Shown: positions 8,741 to 18,131 of the stretch, piece by piece
Layout of the letters: each line of letters begins with the position of its first letter
Position numbering within the stretch: the stretch's first letter is position 1
Assembly: GCA_016183775.1 (NCBI GenBank)
Contig: JACPDY010000048.1
Location: 1-64,000, forward strand
Source: Bacteroidota bacterium
GTDB lineage: Bacteria; Bacteroidota; Bacteroidia; JABDFU01
Reading direction: 5' to 3'
DNA length: 64,000 bases
Notes under the pieces: generated by a model
What the model saw: only the letters and a program-made list of their open reading frames with translations
The model's database searches: none
Told to the model about the DNA's origin: nothing
Translations under genes and position numbers: made by a program

Positions 8741-11700
8741 ATGAAAAAAAAATCGCTTATTTACACTATGTTGCTATTCATTTCAACATCATTGTTTGTG
8801 AATGATCCTTTATCAGCAAAAACCGACAGCGAGGAAAATGATTCCGATTTAACAAAACGCAAAGAAGAAATTATCCAAAACATAATGAATATGCCCGTTT
8901 CGTTCCGACCAAATCACGGACAGTGGGAGAACAAGATCTTGTTCCAGGCAGCATCCGAAAATGGCAATATTTATTTCATGAACAATTGTCTCAGCTTTGC
9001 ACACAGAAGAGATATTATTTCAGATACGACTAAAACCAATCAAAATATTTCAGGTAAGGATTATGAAATTTTGGTCTGGAACATTCACCTCGATGGCACA
9101 AACCCCAACACCCACATTCTTCCTTCGGGTAAAAAGGAAAGTCATGCTAATTATTTTATAAATAACAAACAGATTTCAAATGTTCCTGATTATTCCGAAA
9201 TTATTTACAAAGATGTATATGACAAAATTGACTTAAAGTTTTACAACACTTCAAAAGATCTTGAATATGATTATATCCTGAAACCAGGTGCGGATGTTAA
9301 TAAAATCAGAAGAACTGTTGATGGCATAGAAAAAATTACTATCAACAACACCGGCGATATTGAATTCACAAATAAATGGGGCATTATACAGGAAAGAAAA
9401 CCGTATGCTTATCAGATCATTAACGGAAAAGAAACAGAAGTCCCTGTTCAATTTTTGCTTATCAATGACAAAACCTACGGATTTAAAATTACAGGTAAAT
9501 ATGACAAATCTAAAGAACTCATTATTGATCCTGTAATCCTTCAATGGTCAACATTTGTAGGAGGAATAGCAGGTGCAGGTTCGGGAAATATTAATGATAT
9601 AAGCGTAGGAGGTAATTTTGCGAACCCTGCCATTTTTGGCACGGGCTATTATAATGCCTCATACCCTGTTACTCCCGGTGTTTATGACAATACATTTAAC
9701 GGAGGGGAAGACGTATATGTATTCAGGTTAGACGGAACGGGTACCAATATGTTATGGGCCACCTACGTTGGCGGGGCCGGTAATGACCGTGGACAAGGCA
9801 TATTGGCCAGAACAATGCCGGATGTAGTATATGTTACGGGGTATACGGCCTCTGCCGCATTCCCAACTACAGCAGGAGTATTAGGCCCTGCCTATAACGG
9901 AGGAGCAGCGGACGCATTTTGCTTTCAACTGGATGGTACTTTAGGAGCAGTAATGCTCTGGTCAACTTTCCTTGGTGGCACTGGTGATGATTATGGCACA
10001 GATGTAAGGGTTGACGGAGGCGGGGTACCTTATTATACAGGCTATACCAAATCAACTGACTTTCCAACCACTGCCGGAGCTTTTGATGTAACACCCAACG
10101 GCGGATTTGACGCATACTTCACTAAACTAAATCCGGCAGGAACTATGGTAACATATTCAAGTTACATCGGAGGCAGTGGAGATGACTATGGCAATGGCAT
10201 TACATTAAATACATTTGGAACCGACCGAATATTTATAGTTGGTTCTACAAACTCCCCTAATTTTCCGACTACTGTAGGCGCTTTTGATGCTGTTTACAAC
10301 TTAGGAGACGACGCTTTTGTATTTGCTTTCGATGCACCAGGTGGTGTTCCGAATGCGATACCATTATATTCAACCTACCTGGGCGGACCCGGAAATGAGT
10401 CAGCAACAAATTGTTATCTCAATTTTGCAAATCAGGTTGCTGTTACAGGATATACAAATTCTGTAGGCTTCCCCACTACACCCGGAGCTTATGATATTAC
10501 CCAAAACGGAGGCTATGATGTTTTTGTTACCGTAATGAACCTTGCGGGCAACGCCCCTGTATATTCTACATTTGTAGGCGGAGGTGCTGACGATTACGGA
10601 GATGATATTGTTTATGGTTTTGGCGGCATGGGAATTCCCCTGTTTGTTGCGGGCACAACAAGTTCTGCAGATTTTCCCACAACTTGTCAGGCTTACGATA
10701 AAACATACAATGGCGGCTTATCCGACAATTTCCTATTGAAAATAAATTGCACAAACGGAGCCGCTGCCCAACTATTGTACTCCTCCTTTTTTGGCGGAAC
10801 AAATAAAGATTATAACGCATGCCTATATTCTGATTACTCATTATCGCACATGGGTTGCGAAGGCGTATTGATGGGCTACAATTCACATTCATTTGACTTT
10901 CCAACCACAGCTGGTGTTTTTCAATCAACAAAATTAAACGAGGCTATTGCTGGATTAAATCCTCAACCGGGGGTGCTTATGCTTCGCAGCTCTGCTCCAA
11001 CAGAAGGATTTTCTTATTCAAGTACTAATTGCAGCCTTACAGTAAATTTTGCGGCCCCACCCTGCACACAGTGGACATTTGACGGGCCATACACAAATTG
11101 GTCATGGTCGTTTGGGGATGCAACCAACTCAAATCTGGAAAACCCCACACATACATATGCAGCACCCGGCACATATACAATTTGGAACTCCAATTTTCCA
11201 AGTTGCGGAGGCGGTAGTCCGCAAACAATTACTGTAGGCGTTCCGCCAACATTAGTTCCATCAAGTACCAATTTAAAGTGCTTTGGAGGGAATAACGGAT
11301 CTGTATCAGTAACGCCTTCAGATGGTAAGCCAGGTTATATCTATAATTGGAATAATGGCGCAACCGGACAAACCAATACCGGACTAACACAGGGTACATA
11401 TACAGTAACTGTAACAGACAATAACGGGTGCACAAAAACCGCCACAACGAGTGTTACCCAACCCGCGGCAATCACGGCAAGCATCTCTGTTGTAACAATT
11501 AACTGCTTTGGAGGAACTACTACCGCAACTGCAACCGGTGGTGGAGGAACACCAGCATACACCTATTTGTGGAATGTCGCCGGCCAAACTAATGCAACTG
11601 CAACAGGACTTACACAAGGAACATATACGGTAACAGTTACAGATAACCAGGGATGTACGGCTACTTCAACTACAAATATAACGCAACCCACGGCAGCCAC

Positions 11701-13039
11701 TGCCGGCATTTCTCCCGGAACGATCAACTGCTTTGGTGGAACAACTACAGCTACTGCATCAGGCGGAGGTGGAACACCCGCATACACCTATCTGTGGAAC
11801 GCGACCGGGCAAACTACCATTAATGCAACCGGACTTACACAGGGCACTTACACAGTAACTATTACAGACAACAAAGGGTGTACTGCTACATCTACCACAA
11901 GTATCACACAACCGACTGCTACATCTATAAGTATAATTCAGGGAACTATCAATTGCTTTGGAGGAACGGCTACAGCCACAGCCACAGGCGGAGGCGGCAC
12001 CCCCGCTTATACTTATCTATGGAACTCCACTGCACAAACTACAGCTACTGCAACCGGACTTATCCAAGGCAATTACACAGTAACTATTACTGACAACAAA
12101 GGTTGCACTGCTACATCATCAGCAAGTATTACACAACCGCCGGTTCTTTCTGCAAACGTTAATGTTAGTGATGCGTCCTGCGGTTCTTCAAATGGCAGCG
12201 CGGTTGTTAACGCAAACGGCGGCACAGGGGTTTTAACTTACAGCTGGAGTTCAGGTGCTACTTCCGTAACAGCTTCCGGGTTATCATCCGGAAATTACAA
12301 TGTTACTGTTACTGATGCAAAAGGTTGTACGATTATTACAAATGCAACAGTAAATAACACCAGTGGAGGAACTGCTACAATTTCAATAGTTTCAAATGTG
12401 AATTGCAAAGGTGGTAATAACGGAAGTGTTACCGCAACTGCCGTAGGTGGAATTCCAACTTTCACTTATTCCTGGAGCAATGGAGCTTCTGGAGCCACAA
12501 TTTCAGGTCTCACGGCTGGAAGTTACACAGTTACGGTAAAGGACGGATCCGGATGTCAAAGTATAAGCACTGTGAGTATAACAGAACCGGCTTCTTCAAC
12601 AGTAGCTATTACAACAGGAACCATCAATTGCTCCGGAGGAACAACAAGCGCTACTGCAACAGCCGGCGGCGGCGCGCCTGCGTATACATACACCTGGAGT
12701 GCTGGCGGGCAAACTACAGCCATTGCCACAGGGCTATTACAAGGCAACTATACTGTAACTGTTACTGATAGTAAAGGGTGCACAACAACTACTACAACCT
12801 CAATTACTTCACCACAGCCCATCGTTGGTCAATTTACAAAGGGCACTGCCACCTGTGCAGGATGCGGTTGCAAAGAGTGGGTACTGGTGAATGCTACAGG
12901 CGGCAGCAGCCCTTATACATACTTATGGCAAGATGGATATACGAACAGATATAAAAATCAACTTTGTCCGGGTACATTTATAATAAATATTGTTGACAAA
13001 AATGGCTGCAGTACAAAAGTTAATCTTAATGTACCCTGA
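8741..13039 (+). CDS. Giant secreted SBBP beta-propeller / SprB-repeat protein with CxxCxCKEW C-terminal domain
   Basis: The ATG at 8741 is preferred over 8717 because it directly starts a signal peptide (MKKKSLIYTMLLF...). About 1432 residues. An N-terminal domain of the type found ahead of SBBP proteins (about 60-270; contains NHGQWENKILF and ends LIIDPVI) resembles DUF7948. Seven SBBP-like blades follow (about 270-750; YSTYLGGPGNES type), consistent with one seven-bladed propeller. Next are a PKD-like domain (about 763-830) and seven SprB-type repeats (about 837-1357). The final 72 residues contain GQFTKGT, CAGCGCKEW, SPYTYLW, LCPGT and DKNGC and end at NLNVP. No T9SS type A or B signal, membrane anchor or LPxTG motif is seen. 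It is probably exported and surface-located, possibly through this terminal domain. Confidence 0.85.
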   Translation: MKKKSLIYTMLLFISTSLFVNDPLSAKTDSEENDSDLTKRKEEIIQNIMNMPVSFRPNHGQWENKILFQAASENGNIYFMNNCLSFAHRRDIISDTTKTNQNISGKDYEILVWNIHLDGTNPNTHILPSGKKESHANYFINNKQISNVPDYSEIIYKDVYDKIDLKFYNTSKDLEYDYILKPGADVNKIRRTVDGIEKITINNTGDIEFTNKWGIIQERKPYAYQIINGKETEVPVQFLLINDKTYGFKITGKYDKSKELIIDPVILQWSTFVGGIAGAGSGNINDISVGGNFANPAIFGTGYYNASYPVTPGVYDNTFNGGEDVYVFRLDGTGTNMLWATYVGGAGNDRGQGILARTMPDVVYVTGYTASAAFPTTAGVLGPAYNGGAADAFCFQLDGTLGAVMLWSTFLGGTGDDYGTDVRVDGGGVPYYTGYTKSTDFPTTAGAFDVTPNGGFDAYFTKLNPAGTMVTYSSYIGGSGDDYGNGITLNTFGTDRIFIVGSTNSPNFPTTVGAFDAVYNLGDDAFVFAFDAPGGVPNAIPLYSTYLGGPGNESATNCYLNFANQVAVTGYTNSVGFPTTPGAYDITQNGGYDVFVTVMNLAGNAPVYSTFVGGGADDYGDDIVYGFGGMGIPLFVAGTTSSADFPTTCQAYDKTYNGGLSDNFLLKINCTNGAAAQLLYSSFFGGTNKDYNACLYSDYSLSHMGCEGVLMGYNSHSFDFPTTAGVFQSTKLNEAIAGLNPQPGVLMLRSSAPTEGFSYSSTNCSLTVNFAAPPCTQWTFDGPYTNWSWSFGDATNSNLENPTHTYAAPGTYTIWNSNFPSCGGGSPQTITVGVPPTLVPSSTNLKCFGGNNGSVSVTPSDGKPGYIYNWNNGATGQTNTGLTQGTYTVTVTDNNGCTKTATTSVTQPAAITASISVVTINCFGGTTTATATGGGGTPAYTYLWNVAGQTNATATGLTQGTYTVTVTDNQGCTATSTTNITQPTAATAGISPGTINCFGGTTTATASGGGGTPAYTYLWNATGQTTINATGLTQGTYTVTITDNKGCTATSTTSITQPTATSISIIQGTINCFGGTATATATGGGGTPAYTYLWNSTAQTTATATGLIQGNYTVTITDNKGCTATSSASITQPPVLSANVNVSDASCGSSNGSAVVNANGGTGVLTYSWSSGATSVTASGLSSGNYNVTVTDAKGCTIITNATVNNTSGGTATISIVSNVNCKGGNNGSVTATAVGGIPTFTYSWSNGASGATISGLTAGSYTVTVKDGSGCQSISTVSITEPASSTVAITTGTINCSGGTTSATATAGGGAPAYTYTWSAGGQTTAIATGLLQGNYTVTVTDSKGCTTTTTTSITSPQPIVGQFTKGTATCAGCGCKEWVLVNATGGSSPYTYLWQDGYTNRYKNQLCPGTFIINIVDKNGCSTKVNLNVP
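11264..12810 (+). repeat. Seven tandem SprB-type coding repeats, about 225 bp each
   Basis: Units share CFGG, a TPAYTYLW-like motif, GLTQGTYTVTVTD and GCTATS. Units 2-4 (about 11470-12140) are the most alike at DNA level and look recently duplicated. Unit 7 resembles unit 4 and a repeat near 14939 in the next gene, so these stretches are likely substrates for recombination. Confidence 0.85.
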
Positions 13040-13214
13040 ATTAAAAAAAATTGATTTTGCTGCGTGCCTCAAAAACACTGCTTATCAAACACATGATCCT
13101 GCTGAATCCTCATACTCTGTCGTTCCACAAAGCGATTATAGCAACCCATAAAGTGGATAGGCAAACAAATAAAATCAAGTATTTTAGCGTGAACTAAAAT
13201 TTGGTCGGCCAACA

Positions 13215-15359
13215 ATGAAAAGAAATACTTTTCTTCTTACTTTTTTACCGTTTCTCATTCTTTGGGGCATTTGCACCAAAAATATGTATGCACAAGGCGG
13301 TAGACTTTGGGGAACCTATTATGGTGGATCTGAGTTTGATGATATCGGATTAAGCTGGAGCGCCGGCAAGTGTATTGCAGGTGATGCTGCCGGAAATGTT
13401 TACATAGCCGCAGAAACATCCAGTCCCAATAATATTGCGGCCGGTGGATTTTTGAATGTGTATACAGGCGGAGGTTGGTATGAAGGATTTGTTACAAAGT
13501 TTGATGCTGCAGGTAACCGTTTATGGGGCACTTATTATGGTGCGGGCTTTGCAAAGAACACGCAGGCAACTTCTGTTGCAGTTGATAATATTGGAAATGT
13601 TTATGCGGCGGGTTTTACAAATAACAACGCGAATATTTCATTAGGCGGATTTCAAAATGCTTTCGCAGGTGGTGGCACTGATGCCTTCTTAGTTAAGTTT
13701 GATGCGAATGGGAATCGCCTATGGGCCACTTATTACGGCGGACCGGGTGCCGACTGGGGATTGGGTGTAAGTACTGACCCCTTTGGAAATGTTTATTTAG
13801 CCGGCACTACAGCAAGTCTATCGGGAATTGCTTCAGGAGGATTTCTGAATGTCATTCCTCCGGGATGGGCACTAAACGCTTTTTTGGTAAAATTTGATCC
13901 GGCCGGGAACAGGCTATGGGCAACATATTATGGAAATTCAGCTTCTGAATATGGATGGGCAGTAGTTACTGATGCTTTTGGAAATGTATATTTAGGCGGC
14001 TATACGGCTTCCTTAGCTGGAATTGCATCGGGAGGATTTCAAAATGTACACGGAGGCAATCTTTTCGATGCGTTCCTGGTGAAATTTGATGCAGCAGGAA
14101 ACAGGCTCTGGGCAACATATTATGGAGGCAATGCTGATGACCTGGGCAGAGATCTGGCGGTAGATCCTTTGGGAAATATTTACTTAAGTGGCTTAACACA
14201 AAGCAATGTCGGAATCGCATCAGGAGGTTTTCAAAACGCGATTGGAAATATTGCTACAAATGATGCATTCCTCGTAAAATTTGATCCGGCCGGAAATCGG
14301 TTATGGGCTACATACTACGGTGGGACAGGAATAGAAGACGGATGGGGTGTAACCTGTAATAATGCGGGCGATGTTTTTCTTTGCGGAGAAACAAGCAGTC
14401 TTGCAGGAATTGCATCGGGCGGCTTTCAAAATGTTTATGGCGGAGGCGCTACTGATGCATTTATGGTAAGATTTGACGCTTCCGGAAATCGTCTATGTGC
14501 CACTTACTATGGCGGTACCGGAGACGACCGGGGATTTAGTGTCCTTTCCAAAGCTGCTGGCGCCGCTTATTTATTCGGAAATACGAATGGGAATGATGGC
14601 ATATCATCTGGCGGTTTTCAAAATATGTATGGAGGCGGATTCATGGATGTTTTTTTGACCAAACTCTCTGCCTGTAATATTATTTTAACTGCTACAATCG
14701 TTTCTACTGATGTATCATGCAAAGGAACGTGTAATGGGTTGGCCACAGTATCTTCCTCAGGAGGCACTGCTCCATTTACCTATTTATGGAATGATGGACA
14801 AACTGCACAAACTCCAACAGGTCTTTGCGCGGGAACATACACCGTAACTGTTTCCGATGATGGAAATAATACCGGTACGCAAACTGTAACTATTACTCAA
14901 CCGGACAATGCACTAACATCTGGCCTTACTTCAGGTTTGATCAACTGCTACGGAGGAACTACAACCGCTATGGCTACCGCGGGCGGAGGCACACCTGTAT
15001 ATACTTATAACTGGAGCGCCGGGGTTACGGGTTCAGGGTTCCAGGTTTCAGGCTTGTTGGCAGGCAATTATACTGTAACTATAACTGATAGCAAGGGCTG
15101 CATCTCAACTTCTACCGCCTCAATAACTTCACCTCCTGCAATAGCCGGACAATTTACCAAAGGCACCGCCGGATGTACAGGTTGCGGTTGCAAAGAATGG
15201 ATAATGGTAACTGCCACCGGTGGTACAAGTCCATATTCATACTTATGGACGGGTGGATATATCGAAAGGTATAAGAATCATCTTTGTCCCGGAACGTATA
15301 CTATAAATGTCAAAGATAAAAACGGATGTAGTATAAATGTTAACCTGAGCGCACCGTAA
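13215..15359 (+). CDS. Secreted seven-bladed SBBP-like propeller protein with SprB repeats and CxxCxCKEW domain
   Basis: A 714-residue protein with a signal peptide ending NMYAQ. Unlike its neighbours it has no DUF7948-like domain and enters the propeller at once. There are seven units, each with NRLWATYYGG, GNVYLxG, GIASGGFQN and DAFLVKFD motifs (about residues 30-483). Two SprB-type repeats follow (about 495-640). The last 72 residues are the same terminal domain as at 8741: GQFTKGT, CTGCGCKEW, SPYSYLW, LCPGTYTIN, DKNGC and a terminal SAP. It lies 175 bp downstream of the 8741 gene in the same direction. It is probably a surface protein; the partner or ligand is unknown. Confidence 0.82.
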   Translation: MKRNTFLLTFLPFLILWGICTKNMYAQGGRLWGTYYGGSEFDDIGLSWSAGKCIAGDAAGNVYIAAETSSPNNIAAGGFLNVYTGGGWYEGFVTKFDAAGNRLWGTYYGAGFAKNTQATSVAVDNIGNVYAAGFTNNNANISLGGFQNAFAGGGTDAFLVKFDANGNRLWATYYGGPGADWGLGVSTDPFGNVYLAGTTASLSGIASGGFLNVIPPGWALNAFLVKFDPAGNRLWATYYGNSASEYGWAVVTDAFGNVYLGGYTASLAGIASGGFQNVHGGNLFDAFLVKFDAAGNRLWATYYGGNADDLGRDLAVDPLGNIYLSGLTQSNVGIASGGFQNAIGNIATNDAFLVKFDPAGNRLWATYYGGTGIEDGWGVTCNNAGDVFLCGETSSLAGIASGGFQNVYGGGATDAFMVRFDASGNRLCATYYGGTGDDRGFSVLSKAAGAAYLFGNTNGNDGISSGGFQNMYGGGFMDVFLTKLSACNIILTATIVSTDVSCKGTCNGLATVSSSGGTAPFTYLWNDGQTAQTPTGLCAGTYTVTVSDDGNNTGTQTVTITQPDNALTSGLTSGLINCYGGTTTAMATAGGGTPVYTYNWSAGVTGSGFQVSGLLAGNYTVTITDSKGCISTSTASITSPPAIAGQFTKGTAGCTGCGCKEWIMVTATGGTSPYSYLWTGGYIERYKNHLCPGTYTINVKDKNGCSINVNLSAP
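13302..14664 (+). repeat. Seven tandem beta-propeller coding repeats, about 195-200 bp each
   Basis: The recurring DNA encodes GNRLWATYYGG at about 13302, 13510, 13705, 13900, 14095, 14285 and 14485. The units are more uniform than the blades of 8741 or 55615, which suggests recent expansion or homogenisation. Confidence 0.75.
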
Positions 15360-15385
15360 AATAATTTGAAAATATGTTAATTTGA

Positions 15386-15401
15386 TCCCGAGTGATCGGG
15401 A
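15386..15401. repeat. Short inverted repeat TCCCGA/TCGGGA
   Basis: The arms at 15386-15391 and 15396-15401 are perfect 6-bp complements with a 4-nt loop, between the genes at 13215 and 15450. No T-run follows, so it is not a standard intrinsic terminator. It looks like a short dispersed intergenic palindrome. Confidence 0.35.
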
Positions 15402-15449
15402 GATAATAAAACAAAAACGTATTTATGATCAATTGAAAACCCATACACC

Positions 15450-16187
15450 ATGCACCAATACAATACTATAAAGCAGCTGTTGCCCCTTGCTGCGGTAGTA
15501 GTATTCATTGGCCACAGCCACGCCCAGTTCTCGACAAAAGCCCGAACTGACCTCAGCATTGGATCGGGAAACCTGCAAACCCGGAACCCACTTCGCGGCA
15601 ATGGCCTGTGCTTCACCCCCAACAAAGGCCAGCTAACAGATACGGACGGAAAGCTGCGCCCCGATGTTTTATACAAAGGCGATGGCGCAGGAGCCGATAT
15701 TTACTTACGCAAAACCGGCATTAGTTATGTCTACACCAATATGACCGAAGTAATGCACGAAGTTGATGAACAAATAGAAGATTTAATTAAAGCGGGAACA
15801 ATAACCGAAGCCTATGAGAAAGAAAAGAAAGATGAATTACTGGAAATGGAAAGCATTAAACTTCATCGGGTTGATATGGATTTTGCAGGTTGTAATAGCA
15901 ATATATCCGCTGTAAATGAAGACGAAGTCGATGGCTACCAAAATTTTTATTATGCCCACTGCCCGCAAGGTATATCCAAGGTAAAACAATATAACAAAAT
16001 AACCTGCAAAAATATTTACAACAACATTGATGTAATTTATTATGCCTGCCCTGAGCAAAGCCGAAGGGGCAACAAAGACCATGGCCTAAAATACGACCTT
16101 ATCGTACAACCCCATGCCGACCCAATCAAATACAACTTAAGTGGACGGGAGCTGAAAGTATATATCTCAATGGTGAAGGAAACTTAG
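15450..16187 (+). pseudogene. N-terminal fragment: signal peptide and DUF7948-like domain
   Basis: 245 codons. A signal peptide ends near HSHAQ, and the DUF7948-like domain runs up to HADPIKYNLS. Beyond about 16141 the frame is nonsense and stops at 16187. It contains an extra ACPEQSRRG segment absent from the 55615 paralogue, encoded by a palindromic insertion at 16047-16071. Confidence 0.7.
16047..16071 (+). repeat. In-frame palindromic element encoding PEQSRR
   Basis: The ends TGCCC (16047-16051) and GGGCA (16067-16071) are complementary. The element adds ACPEQSRRG to a domain where the paralogue at 55615 has none. It resembles the dispersed TGCCCTGAGC...GAAGGGCA palindromes seen in Bacteroidota genomes (recalled, not searched). 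Confidence 0.55.
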
Positions 16188-16762
16188 TGATCAAAACCAG
16201 CATAAATGAGTTTTACGAATCCATTCCCAAAGTATATCAAAACATAAACGGGAAAATTGTAAACGTTAAAGCAGAATACGTATTAGAACCTGAAGTCTAT
16301 AGTATACCGCTTCAAACCTCAAAACTAAAGACAAAAAACCTGAGACAAAAGACTTATAATGTAACTTTCAAATTTTCTACTTTCAACACAAATTATCGTC
16401 TAATCATCGATCCTAATACCTGGATAACTTATTATGGGGGAAATAATACTGAAGCAGGTAACTGCATAACAAATGACGCGTTGGGAAATGTTATTTTTAC
16501 AGGTTATTCCAGATCAGGAAATTTTCCGAAATCTGTCGGAGCATTTCAAACAATTTTGAGTGATTCTTCTTTTGATGCATTTATTGTTAAATTAACTCCT
16601 GCTTGTGTGCGTCTTTGGGCGACCTTTTATGGTGGCACTGGTATTGAATCCGGAAGAGGTGTAATTACTGATGGATCCGATAATGTAATTGTTACAGGGT
16701 CTACCAGTTCGACAAATTTTCCCATAGGCTTATCAGGAACAAATTTAATTCATCAGGAATAA
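16187..16762 (+). pseudogene. Middle fragment: end of the DUF7948-like domain and first propeller blades
   Basis: The homologous part starts upstream of the ATG at 16187, at about 16142. It carries NEFYESIPKVYQNINGK, identical in 17 residues to the 55615 protein, then LIIDPN and two blades (WITYYGG, WATFYGG). The segment QTSKLKTKNLRQKTYN, encoded by about 16317-16361, is low-complexity and sits where the paralogue has a different repeat-derived segment. The frame becomes nonsense near 16735. The next stretch, 16741-16962, is read in a third frame. Confidence 0.65.
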
Positions 16763-16958
16763 GACAATGGGGAACCTATTTAGGTGGAGGTATTAATGGA
16801 CCCGCAACCGGTGGCAGCAATGACTATAATACCGGACTTGCATGTGATATAAATAGTAATATTATTGTCGGAGGAGATACTTACAGCATAAATTTCCCAA
16901 GCACAGTCTGTGCTTATCAACCTGGTTTCGCCGGTACAGAGGATCATTCATTAGCGCT

Positions 16959-18131
16959 TTTCGACCTACTGGTACACTTATATGTTCAGGCTATATTGGT
17001 ATTGGCAATTCCACAAGCCCACATAACGAAACAACACCTGTTGGTGGATCCATAGCTGTATATGGTGGCTATGTATATTTGGTTGGTTTTTCAACATGTA
17101 ATTTCCCCGTAACTCCCAATGCTTATCAGCAAACATGTGGTGGAGCTGAAGATGCAACAGTAGCCAAATTGTGTATCAATGCTTGCGGCCTGCCCAATAA
17201 TGTAGCCAGTTTTGTAGCCAACCCAACAACAGGTTGTTCTAATACTCCTGTTTCCTTTAGTTTAACCAATACAACCTGTGATACCACCAACACTACTTAT
17301 CTGTGGACATTTAATGGAAGTTTTCAGGGAACCTCCAACATACATAACCCCAAAGACATTACCTGGACTAATACCGGGACTTATGATGTATCAGTAAAAA
17401 TTATGAGTCCCTGTGATACTATTTCAGTAACACAAGCTAATTACATTACAATTACTCCCTGTGGAATTACCGCTACTGCAGCCGGTTCAAGTATATGCCC
17501 GGGAGTTTGTGCAACTGCGATATCCTATGGTAGCGGTGGCACAAATCCTTACACCTATTCCTGGAGTACCGGTGATACGTCACAAAACATAAACCCTTGC
17601 CCAGTCTCAACCACCACTTACACGGTAACAATAAAAGATACCGGGGGAAATACAGCCACTTCAACAGTTGTAGTAACGGTTAATCCTGCGGTTACCGTAA
17701 CAACTTCAGCAACAAATATAAATTGTAACGGAGGTACGGGATCAGCGTCCGCCTTAGGCGGAAGTGGTACTTCCCCGTATGCATATAACTGGAGCAACGG
17801 ACAAACCGCGCAAACAGCTACAGGCCTTACTACAGGAAATTATACTGTAACAGCAACTGATAGCAAAGGCTGCACTGCTACTTCTACATCTGCAATAATT
17901 TCGCCTCCCACTCTTATGGGACAATTTACCAAAGGCACAGCCAGCTGTAGCAGTTGCGGTTGTAAAGAATGGATAATTGTAACTGCCACAGGCGGTACAA
18001 GCCCATATAACTATTCCTGGTCAGATGGCAATACAAATAGGTACAAGAATCATCTTTGCCCGGGAACATACACTATAAACATCACAGACAAAAATGGCTG
18101 CAACGCGGGTGTGGTCCTCACTGCACCTTAA
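16959..18131 (+). pseudogene. C-terminal fragment: blade remnant, PKD, SprB repeats and CxxCxCKEW domain
   Basis: The continuous frame opens at about 16959; the first ATG is at 17079. It encodes a blade remnant, a PKD-like domain (about 17200-17460), two SprB-type repeats and the terminal domain (GQFTKGT, CSSCGCKEW, LCPGTYTIN, DKNGC, ending TAP). It overlaps the convergent gene at 18118 by 14 bp. Part of it (17625-17766) is nearly identical to DNA in the 19889 gene. Confidence 0.65.
17625..17766 (+). repeat. 142-bp segment about 94% identical to 22874-23015
   Basis: Direct comparison of the two blocks shows 9 differences in 142 bases with no gaps. Flanking sequence is much less alike. The block covers the end of one SprB-like repeat and the start of the next in two neighbouring genes, suggesting recent gene conversion or duplication. 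Confidence 0.8.

Larger units (their letters stand above)
15450..18131 (+). pseudogene. Decayed SBBP/SprB secreted protein gene, paralogue of the gene at 55615
   Basis: Three open frames and one frame without a start together spell one protein closely related to the product of 55615-59283. Shared N-terminal motifs include RGNGLCFTPNKGQ, DIYLRKTGISYV and HCPQGI. The frame changes are near 16140 (frame of 15450 to frame of 16187), near 16735-16741 (with about 20 expected residues missing) and near 16957. Reading across them restores TGAESIYLNGEGNLVIKTS, then KFNSSGIRQWGTYLGG, then GTLICSGYIGIG. Only four recognisable propeller blades remain, against seven in intact paralogues. Three separate lesions and a deletion favour a true pseudogene over one sequencing error. 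The C-terminal domain is intact. Confidence 0.8.

Noticed and set aside
10566-10931. 121-codon frame antisense to the SBBP repeats
   Set aside because: A by-product of repetitive Gly/Thr-rich codons. Similar shadows occur throughout the repeat genes.
11264-12810. Regular repeats that might be taken for a CRISPR array
   Set aside because: The period is about 225 bp, the units are coding and diverged, and there are no short identical repeats with unique spacers.
15386-15401. Intrinsic terminator after the 13215 gene
   Set aside because: Only a 6-bp stem and no T-run follows; listed as a short palindrome.
15450-18131. Programmed frameshifting as an explanation for the split frames
   Set aside because: Three shifts at sites without a convincing slippery sequence, plus missing residues at one of them, fit decay better.
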